NCBI GenBank assembly: GCA_021793335.1
Contig: JAJYSW010000068.1
Coordinates: 1-13,920 of the forward strand
DNA length: 13,920 nucleotides
Reading direction: 5' to 3'
Source: Actinomycetes bacterium
GTDB lineage: Bacteria; Actinomycetota; Actinomycetes; Mycobacteriales; Micromonosporaceae
In this document: positions 7,422 to 13,770 of the stretch, one piece after another
Numbering within the stretch: the stretch's first letter is position 1
How the letters are laid out: every line of letters begins with the position of its first letter
Program-made: the position numbers and the translations under genes
The notes under the pieces: generated by a model
What the model was told of the DNA's origin: nothing
Databases searched by the model: none
What the model saw: the letters and a program-made list of their open reading frames with translations, nothing else

Positions 7422-8042
7422 ATGCGACGACTACACAAGGCAATGGTCATGGCGGCGATCATCGGCGCCCTGCTCGCGGCCGGGGCGAATCTGTGGCCCA
7501 CGATCGCCGAGGCGGCTCAGGTCCCGTCCGCCGCCGAGCCGCGAGCGGACGCGCGGCCGATCCCGTCCGATGCCGATCGGCGATCCGCCCCACCGCGACC
7601 CGCGTCTTCGGAACGGACCGGACGCTGGACGGCGCCGGTGGGGGCGATCGATCCGGTCACCCGCTTCGATCCGCCGCCGCTCCCGTGGCTGCCCGGTCAT
7701 CGCGGTGTCGACCTGGCCTCCTCGACCGGGCATCCCGTGACCGCGGCCGGTCCCGGCACGGTCGTGTTCGCCGGCGAGCTGGCGGGGCGAGGGGTCGTGA
7801 GCATCGACCACACCGGTGGGCTGCGCACCACCTACGAACCGCTCACCCCGGCCGTCGACCGAGGCGACACCGTCGCGGCGGGTCAGACCATCGGCCATCT
7901 CGAACCGGGCCACGCCTCGTGCCCCAGCGCCGCCTGCCTGCACCTGGGGCTCAAACGGGGGCCGGCCTACCTCGATCCGCTCCTGCTCTTCGGATCGGGC
8001 CAGGTGCGGCTCCTTCCCCGTCCCACCGGGGAGGCGCCATGA
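7422..8042 (+). CDS. Secreted M23/LytM-like protein with degenerate catalytic motif
   Basis: The protein has 206 residues. Residues 1-32 look like a signal peptide: a basic n-region MRRLHK, a hydrophobic stretch MAAIIGALLAAG, then an AEA-AQ-like cleavage site. A Pro/Arg-rich linker leads to an M23 fold from about residue 80. HRGVDLA gives the His and Asp metal ligands, and CLHLGLKRG gives the third His. The two further histidines of active LytM are replaced: Y-A-H-L reads YEPL, and the first His of HxH reads Cys. It may therefore bind peptidoglycan, or regulate other hydrolases, without cutting. An M23-like gene divergent from rpsB is common in actinobacteria. ATG 7422 lacks a ribosome-binding site, and 7449 has AAGG 8 nt upstream, but only 7422 gives a charged signal-peptide n-region. 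Its TGA overlaps the yraN ATG (ATGA). Confidence 0.88.
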   Translation: MRRLHKAMVMAAIIGALLAAGANLWPTIAEAAQVPSAAEPRADARPIPSDADRRSAPPRPASSERTGRWTAPVGAIDPVTRFDPPPLPWLPGHRGVDLASSTGHPVTAAGPGTVVFAGELAGRGVVSIDHTGGLRTTYEPLTPAVDRGDTVAAGQTIGHLEPGHASCPSAACLHLGLKRGPAYLDPLLLFGSGQVRLLPRPTGEAP

Positions 8043-8437
8043 ACCTCCACCGGGTCGGCCCGCATGAGCTGGGACGTCTCGGCGAGCACTTCGCCGCCGA
8101 GCACCTGCGGCGCGACCGCATGCAGGTGCTGGCTCGCAACTGGCGCCACCGCCGAGGCGAGATCGACCTCATCGCCCGCCAGGCCGACGTGGTCGTCTTC
8201 TGCGAAGTCAAGACCCGCCGCTCGCAGCGCTACGGCGCGCTGGACGCGGTCGACGGCGAGAAGCTCCGGCGCATCGCGTGGCTCGCCCGCACCTGGCTGC
8301 ACGAGCACTGCCGCTCAGACCAGCCGTGGCGGATCGATCGCATGGCCTTGACCGTCGCCGACGCCCGCCGCATCGAACTCGAACACCACTGGGGGAAATC
8401 GACATGGGTTACAGCCGCACCAACACGGTCTGCATGA
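8039..8437 (+). CDS. yraN: YraN family (UPF0102) endonuclease-like protein
   Basis: The protein has 132 residues, typical for the family. The pattern LGRLGEHFAAEHL, ARNWRHRRGEIDLIARQ, VVFCEVKTRR is the YraN signature, with the PD-(D/E)xK-like core GEID...EVK. The fold is related to Holliday-junction resolvases. The biochemical role is not settled, though the link to DNA processing genes is conserved. The ATG overlaps the stop of the M23-like gene by ATGA. Its 3' end overlaps the first 34 nt of yifB, so all three are probably translated as one operon. Confidence 0.95.
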   Translation: MNLHRVGPHELGRLGEHFAAEHLRRDRMQVLARNWRHRRGEIDLIARQADVVVFCEVKTRRSQRYGALDAVDGEKLRRIAWLARTWLHEHCRSDQPWRIDRMALTVADARRIELEHHWGKSTWVTAAPTRSA

Positions 8438-9945
8438 TCGGCGCCGTCGGCATCGTCGTCACCGTCGAGGCATCGGTCTTCAAGCCCGCCTCCAAGGCCG
8501 GCGAAACGGTACGCATGTCGGGGCTGCCGGACAACGTCGTCAGTCAGGCGCAGACCCGGGTCCGCTCGGCGATGGCCAACTCCGCGCTGCACTTCCCGGA
8601 CAAGTCGGTCTCGGTCAATTTCGGTCCGGCCTCGCTGCCGACCACGGGATCGGCTGCGGACCTCGCATTGGCCATCACGATCATGTGCGCCGACGATATG
8701 CTTCCCGCGCACCGGCTCGGCGACGCCGTCCTGCTGGCCGAACTGGGTTTGGACGGCAGCCTGCGGCCGGTGCCGGGCACGCTGCCGGCACTCACGGCCG
8801 CTCGTGAGGCCGGACTGCGGACCGCGATCGTGTCGCCCGAGAATGCGGGCGAGGCGGCGTTGGTCGACGGCATGACGGTGCTGGCGCCGCGGAGCCTTTC
8901 CACGCTCGTCGCCTGGATGCACGGGCAGGTCGAACTGGAGGCGGCCGTGCCGGCCGAGGCCGTAGCGGCACCGAAGACCCCCGACCTGGCGGACCTGCGA
9001 GGGCAGCCGAAGGCGCGCAGGGCCCTGGAGATCGCCGCGGCGGGCGGCCACCACATGCTCTTCCTCGGCCCCCCTGGGGCGGGAAAAACCATGTTGGCCG
9101 AGCGCCTTCCGTCGATCCTGCCGCCGCTCACGGACGACGAGGCCGTGGAGGTGACGTCGCTGCATTCGCTTCGCGGGCGCTTCACCGGAGGAGCGGCGGA
9201 GCTGATCCGCCACGCGCCGTTCGAGGCACCGCACCATTCGACCACGATGCAGGCGCTGGTCGGCGGTGGCCACGGGCATGTGGCCCCGGGCTCGCTGGCG
9301 CTGGCGCACCGCGGCGTGCTCTTCATAGATGAAGCCCCCGAGTGGCGTCGGACGGTGCTGGACTCGCTCCGCCAGCCGCTGGAGAGCGGGGAGGTGCAGA
9401 TCCGGCGTGCGAATACGTCGATCCGCTATCCGGCGAAGGTGATGCTGGTGCTGGCCGCGAATCCGTGCCCGTGCGCGCCGAGCAGGCCGCATGACTGCAC
9501 CTGCCAGGCACAGATGAAGCGCCGGTATCTGAGCCGGATATCGCGGCCCTTGCTCGACCGGATCGATCTGAGGGTGGACCTGCCTGCGGTGCCGGCCTCG
9601 GCGATCCTGGCCGAGCATGTGGACGCCGAGCCCTCGGAGCCGGTGGCGAAACGGGTCGCGAAGGCGCGTGAGGCGGCCGCGGCGAGATGGGCCGAGGCCG
9701 GTGAGACATGGAGGCTCAACAGCGAGGTCCCCGGCCCGGCGCTGCGCTCGGCGAGGTGGCGGCTGCCGCCGGAGCGCAGCCGGACCGTCGACGAACTGCT
9801 GATGAGGGAACGCATCACCGCCAGAGGCTACGACCGGATCTTGAAGCTCGCCTGGACCATCGCCGATCTGCGCGAACACGGCAGCCCGACGGCGGAGGAC
9901 GTCGCGGCGGCGAGCGAGCTGCGACTGGGTTACACGATCACCTGA
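8404..9945 (+). CDS. YifB/ComM family Mg-chelatase-like AAA+ ATPase
   Basis: The protein has 513 residues. Residues 20-140 form the ChlI-like N-terminal domain, with VRMSGLPDNVVSQ. The AAA+ core has Walker A GPPGAGKT at 222-229, Walker B VLFIDE at 305-310, a Cys cluster CPCAPSRPHDCTC at 355-367, and SRISRPLLDRIDL at 377-389. The C-terminal part contains RTVDELLMRERITARGYDRILKL-type helices, written here only as RGYDRIL at 474-480. Relatives such as ComM act as a branch-migration helicase in transformation, and a similar role is inferred here. I chose ATG at 8404 because GGGGGA lies 7 nt upstream and it gives the family N-terminus. It overlaps yraN by 34 nt and precedes dprA. Confidence 0.95.
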   Translation: MGYSRTNTVCMIGAVGIVVTVEASVFKPASKAGETVRMSGLPDNVVSQAQTRVRSAMANSALHFPDKSVSVNFGPASLPTTGSAADLALAITIMCADDMLPAHRLGDAVLLAELGLDGSLRPVPGTLPALTAAREAGLRTAIVSPENAGEAALVDGMTVLAPRSLSTLVAWMHGQVELEAAVPAEAVAAPKTPDLADLRGQPKARRALEIAAAGGHHMLFLGPPGAGKTMLAERLPSILPPLTDDEAVEVTSLHSLRGRFTGGAAELIRHAPFEAPHHSTTMQALVGGGHGHVAPGSLALAHRGVLFIDEAPEWRRTVLDSLRQPLESGEVQIRRANTSIRYPAKVMLVLAANPCPCAPSRPHDCTCQAQMKRRYLSRISRPLLDRIDLRVDLPAVPASAILAEHVDAEPSEPVAKRVAKAREAAAARWAEAGETWRLNSEVPGPALRSARWRLPPERSRTVDELLMRERITARGYDRILKLAWTIADLREHGSPTAEDVAAASELRLGYTIT

Positions 9946-9983
9946 AGGCCCGGCCGCCCGGGAATCACACAGGAAGAAGGCGA

Positions 9984-10018
9984 CCCGCAACCCGCAACCC
10001 GCAACCCGCAACCCGCAA
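9984..10018 (+). repeat. Five perfect copies of the heptamer CCCGCAA
   Basis: Five identical direct copies of CCCGCAA sit in the 116-bp gap between yifB and dprA, ending 43 bp before the dprA ATG. Seven is not a multiple of three, and the array lies outside both genes. Copy-number change would alter spacing in the leader, not a protein. An AGGAAGAAGG run lies just before it. Confidence 0.97.
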
Positions 10019-10061
10019 ATCATCTCACCGCACCGCCGCACATGACCGAACTGGGGGAACC

Positions 10062-11225
10062 ATGATCAACCTTCCCGACGATCCGCGCCACGCGCTGATG
10101 CTGCTGTCCTCGATGATCGAACCGGGTGACGCCGAACTCGACGACCTCCTCGGCGAAGTCGGCCCGATCGAGGCGGTCGAACGCATCTGGGAGGGCAATG
10201 TGCCCGAACGGCTGCACCGCATCACGAGCGCATCCGTCGCCTGCACGCGCGACCCGCGCGAGCGATGCGAGGCGCTCGTCAGCGCCACCGCCGCATGCGA
10301 GTCCCGGGTCCTGATCCCCGGTGATCCGGAATGGCCCGAGCAACTGAGCGACCTGCACCTGGTCTGTGACGTCGATGAACCGCACCTGCGCCCGCCACGC
10401 TGCCTGTGGGTGCGCGGGGAAGGGGACCTCGCGGCGATGTGCCGTCGATCGGTCGCCATCGTCGGAGCCCGGGCCGCAAGCGATTACGGCGAGCACGTCG
10501 CCGACGGTCTCGCCGCCGGTCTGGCGGAGGCCGGGTGGACGGTCGTCTCCGGGGGCGCGCTCGGCATCGACCGGGCGGCGCACCTCGGCTCGATGGCGCG
10601 CGGCGGTCCGACGGTAGCGGTGCTGGCGTCGGGAGTGCAGCAGCCGTACCCGCAGAGGAACCGCCCCATGTTCGACCTCATCGCCCGAAACGGCATGTTG
10701 GTGAGCGAATGGCCGCCCTCTTCCTCACCGATGCGGCACCGGTTCCTGACGCGCAACCGTGTGATCGCGGCCTTGGCGGCGGGGACCGTCGTCGTCGAGG
10801 CGGGGACGCGGTCGGGAGCGCGCAATACGGCTCGCCATGCGGCCGAGCTGGAACGGGTGCTGATGTTCACGCCGGGGCCGGTCACGTCCTCGGCTTCGAC
10901 CGGGGTGCATCAGCTGGCGAGAGGGCCATGGGAGGCGCGGCTGGTGACAAGGGCCGAGGAGGTCATCGAGGACGTCTCGGGGATCGGCGGCCCCATGGCG
11001 CCGGAGCCGGCATCGCCGAGCAGCGCGTTCGATCGTCTCACCGAGGTTCAGGCGCGGCTGGTCGAGGCGCTGCCGCGCGGCGCGCTGAGCGACGAGCGGA
11101 GCCTGGCCGCCACGGCTGGGGTGCCGATCGTGACGGCGGCGGAGACGCTGGACCGGCTCAGGGAGCTGGGTTGGGTGGAGCTGCGGGACGGGAGGTGGCG
11201 ATTGGCGAAGATCGATGCGGCATAG
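10062..11225 (+). CDS. dprA: DNA-processing protein DprA
   Basis: DprA binds incoming single-stranded DNA and loads RecA. The protein has 387 residues. An N-terminal helical region (about 1-115) precedes the Rossmann-like DprA core. The core shows VAIVGARAASDYG at 131-143, SGGALGIDRAAH at 163-174, TVAVLASGVQQPYP at 184-197, and the RNRVIAAL, VVVEA and SGARNTA motifs at about 231-257. The PGPVTSSASTG segment follows. Residues 322-387 form a winged-helix-like C-terminal domain. GARNTA and IAAL differ from the proteobacterial consensus but are usual in actinobacteria. The ATG at 10062 has GGGGGA 4-5 nt upstream, and an open frame continuing to 9708 is yifB shadow. It ends 21 bp from the convergent unknown gene. 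Confidence 0.96.
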   Translation: MINLPDDPRHALMLLSSMIEPGDAELDDLLGEVGPIEAVERIWEGNVPERLHRITSASVACTRDPRERCEALVSATAACESRVLIPGDPEWPEQLSDLHLVCDVDEPHLRPPRCLWVRGEGDLAAMCRRSVAIVGARAASDYGEHVADGLAAGLAEAGWTVVSGGALGIDRAAHLGSMARGGPTVAVLASGVQQPYPQRNRPMFDLIARNGMLVSEWPPSSSPMRHRFLTRNRVIAALAAGTVVVEAGTRSGARNTARHAAELERVLMFTPGPVTSSASTGVHQLARGPWEARLVTRAEEVIEDVSGIGGPMAPEPASPSSAFDRLTEVQARLVEALPRGALSDERSLAATAGVPIVTAAETLDRLRELGWVELRDGRWRLAKIDAA

Positions 11226-11246
11226 CGCGATGCGGACGCAGCGGTG

Positions 11247-12479
11247 TCACGGCCACCGACGGGTGCCGGCTCCAGGGAGAGGGTAGCCCACCGTGACGGT
11301 CCGAGGCGCTTCGAGCTCGGCCCTCGGCGCCCAGCATTCGTAGACCGCGCGCTCCACGCATGTGGCGCCTGCGGCCATCACCGATGCAAGACCGGGGCGC
11401 TTCAGCCGCAGTCGTACCCAGTCCTCGTTCCGGCTCAGCACCAGCACATCGATCTCTCGCCAGCGGGCCTCGGTGTAGAACCGCTCCGCGCTCGTCACCG
11501 GGCTTCGGCTCACCGCACCGCGCACATAAGCGGCGAAGCCGTGGCCCGGGTCGGCCGTGACCGGTTTGCGCTTCCCTTCGTGTTCGCCCGTCAGACCGGC
11601 GTGCACGGGCGGGTCGACCCTGAACAGTGCGCGCCCGTCCTCCAGACCGGGAATGCGGCCGGTCAGGTCGCGGTGCTTCGCTCCGGCTACGCGGTTCCAC
11701 GCGTTCGTCTGCGGCTGGTACTGGAACAGCACGGTCTCGGAGCCGTCCGGCCCATAGGCCAGGATCTCGGCCCGTACCGGCAGCGGCAGGTCGGCGAGGT
11801 CCACCGTCGTGAACTCGGGGATGAGATGACTGCCGCTCGGCAGGAAGCCGGTTCCCAGGATCATCGAGCCGCGCCGCTCGCGGCCGGGCATGCCGACCAG
11901 GCCCGGGAAGTTGATCGCTTCGGTGCTGACGTAATCGCACGCGTCGATGGCGCGCCACCGCAGTGCGTAGGCGGCATCGTCCGTGTTGTCGGGGTCGCCG
12001 GCCAGCACCGTGCGGTCGCTCGGGGTGCGCAGGTGCGCCACATCGAATTCGCGAAAGCAGATTCCGTTGACCAACGGCGATGCGGACAGCTGCCGTGCCG
12101 CTTGGTGGCGGCTCAACGGCTTGACCATGCGGGTGCCGGCGGTGACGAGCGCCGTCGCCCTCACCGCCGCGACCAGAGCCCGCTCGGCGGCCTCGATCCG
12201 CGGGTTCTGGCTGTACCGGTGGACGGCCCCGAAGTCGGCCCCGGGCATCATCGGGGCCGACACCGGTGCCACTCCGGCTCGGAGCATCTCGCCTCTCGCG
12301 CTCGATACCTCGGAGGCGTGAACGTACCGGTGGAAGGCTCTGCCGCTCGGGCGGAACCCGTCCTCGTGCGTGTCCGAGTACAGCTCGAACGCCGCACCTC
12401 CGGCGATCGCGCGGGCCGTGTAGCGCCTGCCGCGCCAGGTGATCTCGGTGGTGGTCGTCGAGGCGGCGGGGGCTGGCAT
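11247..12479 (-). CDS. Protein of unknown function (410 aa)
   Basis: I do not recognise this protein. It appears soluble, with no signal peptide or membrane segment. An N-terminal stretch at about 12-60 begins WRGRRYTARAIAG and runs through ELYSDTHEDGF to YVHASEV. A C-terminal stretch at about 335-395 begins TEARWREIDVLVL and contains WVRLRLKRP and YECWAPRAELE. Both look like compact beta-rich modules and may be distant copies of one domain, but that is a visual impression. A helical Ala/Arg-rich stretch lies near 85-125. The central part holds GDPDNTDDAAYALRWRAIDA and FPGLVGMPGRERRGSM. I chose ATG at 12479 because TAGGCT ends exactly 7 nt upstream, the usual layout of a leaderless actinobacterial mRNA. 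The frame is open up to 12782 through SIS-gene shadow. Codon use matches its neighbours. Confidence 0.85.
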   Translation of the reverse strand: MPAPAASTTTTEITWRGRRYTARAIAGGAAFELYSDTHEDGFRPSGRAFHRYVHASEVSSARGEMLRAGVAPVSAPMMPGADFGAVHRYSQNPRIEAAERALVAAVRATALVTAGTRMVKPLSRHQAARQLSASPLVNGICFREFDVAHLRTPSDRTVLAGDPDNTDDAAYALRWRAIDACDYVSTEAINFPGLVGMPGRERRGSMILGTGFLPSGSHLIPEFTTVDLADLPLPVRAEILAYGPDGSETVLFQYQPQTNAWNRVAGAKHRDLTGRIPGLEDGRALFRVDPPVHAGLTGEHEGKRKPVTADPGHGFAAYVRGAVSRSPVTSAERFYTEARWREIDVLVLSRNEDWVRLRLKRPGLASVMAAGATCVERAVYECWAPRAELEAPRTVTVGYPLPGAGTRRWP

Positions 12480-12486
12480 GGTGCGG

Positions 12487-12518
12487 AGCCTACCGACATC
12501 GAGGAACATCGAGGTCAA
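12487..12518 (-). promoter_or_regulatory. Probable promoter of the unknown gene, leaderless layout
   Basis: The -10 element TAGGCT is at 12487-12492, 7 nt before the ATG, so transcription would begin at or next to the start codon. TTGACC at 12513-12518 matches a -35 in five of six bases, but the 20-nt spacer is longer than usual. GGTAGG could also serve as a ribosome-binding site 9 nt from the ATG. Confidence 0.5.
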
Positions 12519-12531
12519 CTGAGCGTGAACA

Positions 12532-12559
12532 AGCGCCTCCCGGCTGCGGAGGTCGCGCT
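12532..12559 (-). terminator. Weak hairpin at the end of the SIS-domain gene
   Basis: AGCG and CCTCC pair with GGAGG and CGCT across a 7-nt loop, with a 3-nt bulge on the 5' side. It begins within the SIS stop codon. There is no T-run. It could end the SIS transcript before the separately promoted downstream gene. Confidence 0.3.
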
Positions 12560-13686
12560 CACGTGGTCTCGGTGACCTTCTTGAGACCGCGCGGCGCGTC
12601 GGGGTTCTCACCGCGCTCGGTCGCCAAGTGGAGCGCGAGCTGCTGCAGGGGGAGGATGTCCAGAACAGCCGCCAGCCTCTCGTCGACGGCGGGGGTCCGC
12701 AGTCGGGCGGTCTGCCCGGGCAGATCCGCCGCCCCGACCACCACGACGTCCGCCCGCTGGCGGCCCAGCTGCGTGAGCACATTCCACATCGCGTGACCGC
12801 CGGGCCCGGAGCCGACTACGGCGAGCACCGGCACACGGGGATCGGTCATCGCCAGCGGGCCGTGGAGGAGGTCCGCTCCGGAGAACGCCAGCGACGGCAG
12901 GTACGAGGTCTCCATGAGTTTCAGGGCGGTTTCCCGCGCCGTCGGGTAGGCGTAGCCGCGGCCGGTGGTCACGAACCGGTCGGCGAAGCGATAGCGTCCG
13001 GCCAGCTCGGCGGCGCCGGAGCCGTCGAGGACGTCGCGCGCCAGCTCGGGGAGTTTGTCGAGCGCGGCGGATTCGGCGGAGTCGATCTGTCCGGTACCGG
13101 TGCGGATGCCCTCGATGAGCAGCAGGAGGGTGAGGAGCTCGGCGGTGTAGGTCTTGGTGGCGGCGACGGCCCGTTCATGGCCGGCGCGGATGTCGAGGTG
13201 GAGTTCGGCCTCCTCGGCCAGGCGCGATTCGGGGTTGTTGGTGACGGCGAGGGTGAGTGCCCCCGAGGCTCGGGCGCCTGCGATGACCTGGGCGAGGTCG
13301 GGCGAGCCGCCGGATTGGCTCACGGCGATGACGAGGCTGTCGGACCAGTCGGGGCGCGAGTCGTAGACGGTGACGACCGAGGGGCTGGCCAGACTCGCGG
13401 TCAGGCCGAGGCGGATCTCGGTGAGATAGGCGGCGTAGAGGGCGGCGTGGTCGGAGGTGCCGCGGGCGGTGAAGACGACGAAGCGCGGGCGGTACTCGGC
13501 GACGCGGGCGGCGACGGCCGCGATGTCGTCGCGGGCGTTGTCGAGCAGGCCGGCGAGGATGTCGGGCTGCTCGGCGATGTCGGCGGCCATGCCTTGGCCG
13601 TCGAGGCGGGATTCGGGGGCCGCGGCGCTGTGCTGCCGGTCGGCCGGTGCTGTGGCGTCGGCTTCGCCGACCTGGGACTCATTCAC
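12559..13686 (-). CDS. Double-SIS sugar-phosphate enzyme, probable glucosamine-6-phosphate deaminase/isomerase type
   Basis: The protein has 375 residues and matches the isomerase half of GlmS, without the N-terminal glutaminase domain. SIS domain 1 shows FTARGTSDHAA at about 72-82, SQSGGSPDL at 123-131 and ERAVAATKTYTAEL at 171-184. SIS domain 2 shows TGRGYAYPTARETALKLMET at 241-260 and SGADLLHGPLAM at 269-280. The C-terminus is RGENPDAPRGLKKVTETT. The Glu of LKLME, the His of LLHGPLA and a C-terminal Lys correspond to GlmS isomerase catalytic residues. Lacking the glutaminase, it more likely works as an amino-sugar-phosphate deaminase (NagB-II type) than as a GlcN6P synthase. No nagA or transporter lies in the window to confirm the substrate. 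The GTG start at 13686 has AAGGAG 6 nt upstream. The first 30 residues form an Ala-rich extension before the usual start near DIAEQPDIL. Confidence 0.9.
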   Translation of the reverse strand: MNESQVGEADATAPADRQHSAAAPESRLDGQGMAADIAEQPDILAGLLDNARDDIAAVAARVAEYRPRFVVFTARGTSDHAALYAAYLTEIRLGLTASLASPSVVTVYDSRPDWSDSLVIAVSQSGGSPDLAQVIAGARASGALTLAVTNNPESRLAEEAELHLDIRAGHERAVAATKTYTAELLTLLLLIEGIRTGTGQIDSAESAALDKLPELARDVLDGSGAAELAGRYRFADRFVTTGRGYAYPTARETALKLMETSYLPSLAFSGADLLHGPLAMTDPRVPVLAVVGSGPGGHAMWNVLTQLGRQRADVVVVGAADLPGQTARLRTPAVDERLAAVLDILPLQQLALHLATERGENPDAPRGLKKVTETT

Positions 13687-13713
13687 GTGACGCTCCTTGT
13701 TCGCGATGGCCTC

Positions 13714-13730
13714 GTAAATATTAAATAAAC
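13714..13730. promoter_or_regulatory. AT-rich operator-like element before the SIS gene
   Basis: GTAAATATTAAATAAAC has 15 A/T in 17 bases in an otherwise very GC-rich window. It lies between the predicted transcription start and the ribosome-binding site AAGGAG (13693-13698), where a repressor would block. It contains the short palindromes AATATT and TATTTAATA (minus strand). AT-rich sites of this look are typical of ROK/NagC-family sugar regulators. The regulator is not in the window, so this is inference. Confidence 0.45.
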
Positions 13731-13740
13731 CTTCATAATG

Positions 13741-13770
13741 AGCCTAGTCGACCCCGGCTCACCGCGTCCA
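13741..13770 (-). promoter_or_regulatory. Promoter of the SIS-domain gene
   Basis: The -10 TAGGCT is at 13741-13746 and the -35 TGGACG (four of six to consensus) at 13765-13770, separated by 18 nt. This is a standard main-sigma-factor promoter layout. The start of transcription would be near 13734, giving a leader of about 50 nt that contains the AT-rich element and the ribosome-binding site. Confidence 0.6.

Noticed and set aside
9946..9975. Short GC stem CCCGG/CCGGG after yifB as a terminator
   Set aside because: A five-bp stem without T-run is expected often by chance at this GC content.
8230..10041. 603-codon minus-strand frame, including cysteine-glycine repeats
   Set aside because: It is antisense to yifB, and its repeats are only the translation of the CCCGCAA array.
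10042..10065. Seven-codon ORF ending ATGA on the dprA start
   Set aside because: It has no ribosome-binding site and is too short to support. The overlap with the dprA ATG may be chance.
10780..10960. DprA motifs differing from the proteobacterial consensus
   Set aside because: RNRVIAAL and SGARNTA fit the actinobacterial form of the family, so this is not evidence of lost function.
11226..11267. Terminator between the convergent dprA and unknown genes
   Set aside because: Only a weak stem (CACC with GGTG, 11251-11267) is present, with no T-run, and it lies inside the unknown gene. Not enough to call.
12628..13728. 366-codon plus-strand frame
   Set aside because: It is antisense to the SIS gene and consists of Gly/Val/Asp-rich shadow sequence without motifs.
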